Positions 51,042 to 52,588 of a DNA stretch of 52,588 nt are shown piece after piece. Every line of letters starts with the position of its first letter. The first letter of the stretch is position 1. The translations under genes were made by a program, and so were the position numbers. Source of the stretch: Desulfobacteraceae bacterium (GTDB lineage Bacteria > Desulfobacterota > Desulfobacteria > Desulfobacterales > JAABSP01); assembly GCA_011390065.1 (NCBI GenBank), contig JAABTD010000008.1, positions 1 through 52,588 of the forward strand, read 5' to 3'. The notes under the pieces are model-generated. The model saw only the letters and a program-made list of their open reading frames with translations, made no database searches and was not told the DNA's origin.

Positions 51042-52588
51042 ATGACCTTGCGCCAGTCAGCGAGAACGACAGATCTCACGGAATGGACCGGTTTAAGGCA
51101 GTATGCTGAAACCTTCAGCCGTCCGGAAAAGCATCTGAAACATCTTCTTGCAGCAGAGGATCGGTTCTCCGGATTCTCCCGGAGCGGCGGAGGGCTCTTC
51201 TTCGATTTCAGCCGTCAACGCATCGACGCCGCCGCTGTCCGGCGCTTGGTGGATCTGGCCGGCAGACGGGGGGTCTTGAGACGGTTCAGGGAGATGATGG
51301 CGGGCGCCGTCGTCAACACTACCGAAGGGCGGGCCGCGCTCCACACCGCCTGCCGAGATTTTTCCGGACAACCCGTCACTGTGGCGGGAGAAGATGTGAT
51401 GCCGGAGATCCGACGGGTGCGGGAGGAGATCCGAGAGTTTTCCGAGGCCGTTCGAGGGGGCCGCATCACGGGATCCACGGGCAAACCTTTCAGGGACCTG
51501 GTGGTGATCGGCATCGGCGGTTCCTATCTGGGGCCGCTGTTCGTTTCAGAGGCCCTGGGGGCCTATGCCTCCGGGGGATTTCGTCTCCACTACCTGGCCA
51601 ATGTGGACAGCCACAATTTCGGCAGAATTGCGCCCCGCATCGATCCGGAACAGACCCTGTGGATCGTGATCTCCAAAAGCTACACCACGCCGGAAACCCT
51701 TGCCAATACCCGTCTGGCTTACGATTTCATGGCTGAAAAAGGTCTCGATCCCGCCAGGCATGTCGTAACGGTCACCGCAAAGGGCAGCCCCGGCGACGAC
51801 CCCTCCAATCCGGTGCTCAAGGCCTTCCACATGTTCGATTTCATCGGGGGCCGGTACAGCGTCGCTTCGGCGGTGGGGGGCGTTCCCCTGAGCCTTTACC
51901 TCGGCGATGACGTCTTCGACCGGTTTCTGAAAGGGGCCCAGGAGATGGACGCCCATGCCCGGGACGCCCAGGAGCAGGACAATCTCCCCCTTCTGGCCGC
52001 TCTCATCAGCATATGGAACAACAATTTTCTGGGATACCCCGCGCAAGCCGTCATCCCCTATGCCGATCCTCTGAGCGAATTCCCGGCCCATATCCAGCAA
52101 CTCTATATGGAAAGCAACGGCAAATCCGTGACCGACGACGGCCGCCCGATGGACGCGTCGACCGGGGTGATCCTTTTCGGAGAACCGGGCACCAACGCCC
52201 AGCACTCCTTTTTCCAGCTGGCCCATCAGGGGCAACCCTTTCCAATCGATTTCATCGGCGTGGTCAGACCCCAGTACGGGCCTTGCTCCGTTACATCCAA
52301 AGGCGTGACCAACCACCAGGAACTCTGGGCGAATCTGATCTCCCAGCCCATGGCGCTGGCCATGGGAAAAGAGGATGACAAACCGGAGAAAGCCTTTCCG
52401 GGCAACCGTCCTTCTTCAACACTGGTGTTGCCGGACCTTTCGCCGGAAAGCGTCGGCCGTCTTCTTTCGTTTTACGAGGCCCGGACCGTCTTCGAGGCGT
52501 TCATCTGGTCCATCAATCCTTTCGACCAGTTCGGCGTCGAATTGGGCAAGACCCTGGCGGCGGATATCCGCGGAGAAATGGCGGCCAG
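51042..52588 (+). CDS. pgi: glucose-6-phosphate isomerase, 3'-truncated by window end
   Basis: Glycolytic enzyme interconverting glucose-6-phosphate and fructose-6-phosphate. The frame is open from the ATG at 51042 (CAGGAG upstream) to the end of the window, at least 515 residues. Family blocks are VVIGIGGSYLGPLFVSEAL, VISKSYTTPETLANT, FIGGRYSVASAVGG, YMESNGKSV and EPGTNAQHSFFQL. No stop is reached inside the window, so a C-terminal part is missing. Confidence 0.96.
   Translation, partial: MTLRQSARTTDLTEWTGLRQYAETFSRPEKHLKHLLAAEDRFSGFSRSGGGLFFDFSRQRIDAAAVRRLVDLAGRRGVLRRFREMMAGAVVNTTEGRAALHTACRDFSGQPVTVAGEDVMPEIRRVREEIREFSEAVRGGRITGSTGKPFRDLVVIGIGGSYLGPLFVSEALGAYASGGFRLHYLANVDSHNFGRIAPRIDPEQTLWIVISKSYTTPETLANTRLAYDFMAEKGLDPARHVVTVTAKGSPGDDPSNPVLKAFHMFDFIGGRYSVASAVGGVPLSLYLGDDVFDRFLKGAQEMDAHARDAQEQDNLPLLAALISIWNNNFLGYPAQAVIPYADPLSEFPAHIQQLYMESNGKSVTDDGRPMDASTGVILFGEPGTNAQHSFFQLAHQGQPFPIDFIGVVRPQYGPCSVTSKGVTNHQELWANLISQPMALAMGKEDDKPEKAFPGNRPSSTLVLPDLSPESVGRLLSFYEARTVFEAFIWSINPFDQFGVELGKTLAADIRGEMAA

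Overview
The window is GC-rich bacterial chromosome (the genes have strong G/C third positions), densely coding on both strands, with no rRNA, tRNA, CRISPR array or IS element visible. The gene set fits a Desulfobacterota (former Deltaproteobacteria) genome: two selenoproteins decoded from in-frame TGA codons (a DsbA/FrnE-like oxidoreductase and a HesB/IscA-like protein), a flavoredoxin-type protein, an MglA GTPase with two Roadblock proteins, a sigma-54 activator and a hybrid histidine kinase. This taxonomic call is an inference from gene content, not a database match.

Layout. 1-4.7 kb: the 3'-part of folE2 faces a translationally coupled minus-strand operon tex-dtd-dacB. 4.9-8.0 kb: lipoprotein, double-DUF350 membrane protein and membrane-anchored spermidine-synthase-like enzyme. 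8.1-20.3 kb: a putative export system made of a TolC-like protein with a C-terminal SPOR domain, a 1560-residue repeat protein (N-terminal LEDRIVLDGA motif, DUF4347-like domain, eight Ig/cadherin-like repeats), an M50 metalloprotease fused to a HlyD-like domain, a periplasmic adaptor, and a GAF-like/HlyD fusion. An AT-rich segment carrying a toxin-antitoxin-like pair interrupts it. 20.4-31.5 kb: yqgE, a DksA-BON fusion, a LysM protein, a PDZ protein coupled to a Ser/Thr kinase with a cyclic-nucleotide-binding domain, a sigma-54 regulator, an EamA transporter, a hybrid histidine kinase and an SDR. 31.5-34.7 kb: flavoredoxin, MTH938-like protein, DsbA-like selenoprotein and M3 peptidase. 34.7-39.9 kb, mostly minus strand: LarA-like protein, nitroreductase, two small Cys-rich proteins, a TIGR01777 epimerase, an enoyl-CoA hydratase, and a FmdB-like / small ORF / HesB-selenoprotein group. 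40-44.3 kb: DinG/XPD-type helicase, SlyD-like protein, AzlCD. 44.5-50.6 kb: EF-G with a RecA/KaiC-like ATPase, facing a Roadblock-MglA-Roadblock-coiled protein-FHA operon. The window ends inside pgi.

The strongest candidate for an undescribed system is the 8.2-20.3 kb locus. It has outer-membrane channel, adaptors, an intramembrane protease-like inner-membrane component and an obvious large cargo, but no ABC, RND or MFS pump. The cargo has no Sec signal peptide and no RTX repeats, so its short N-terminal motif and the M50-HlyD protein are the natural candidates for recognition and export or processing. Separately, both selenoprotein genes would be mis-annotated by ordinary gene callers, and each has a hairpin suitably placed to act as a bacterial SECIS.
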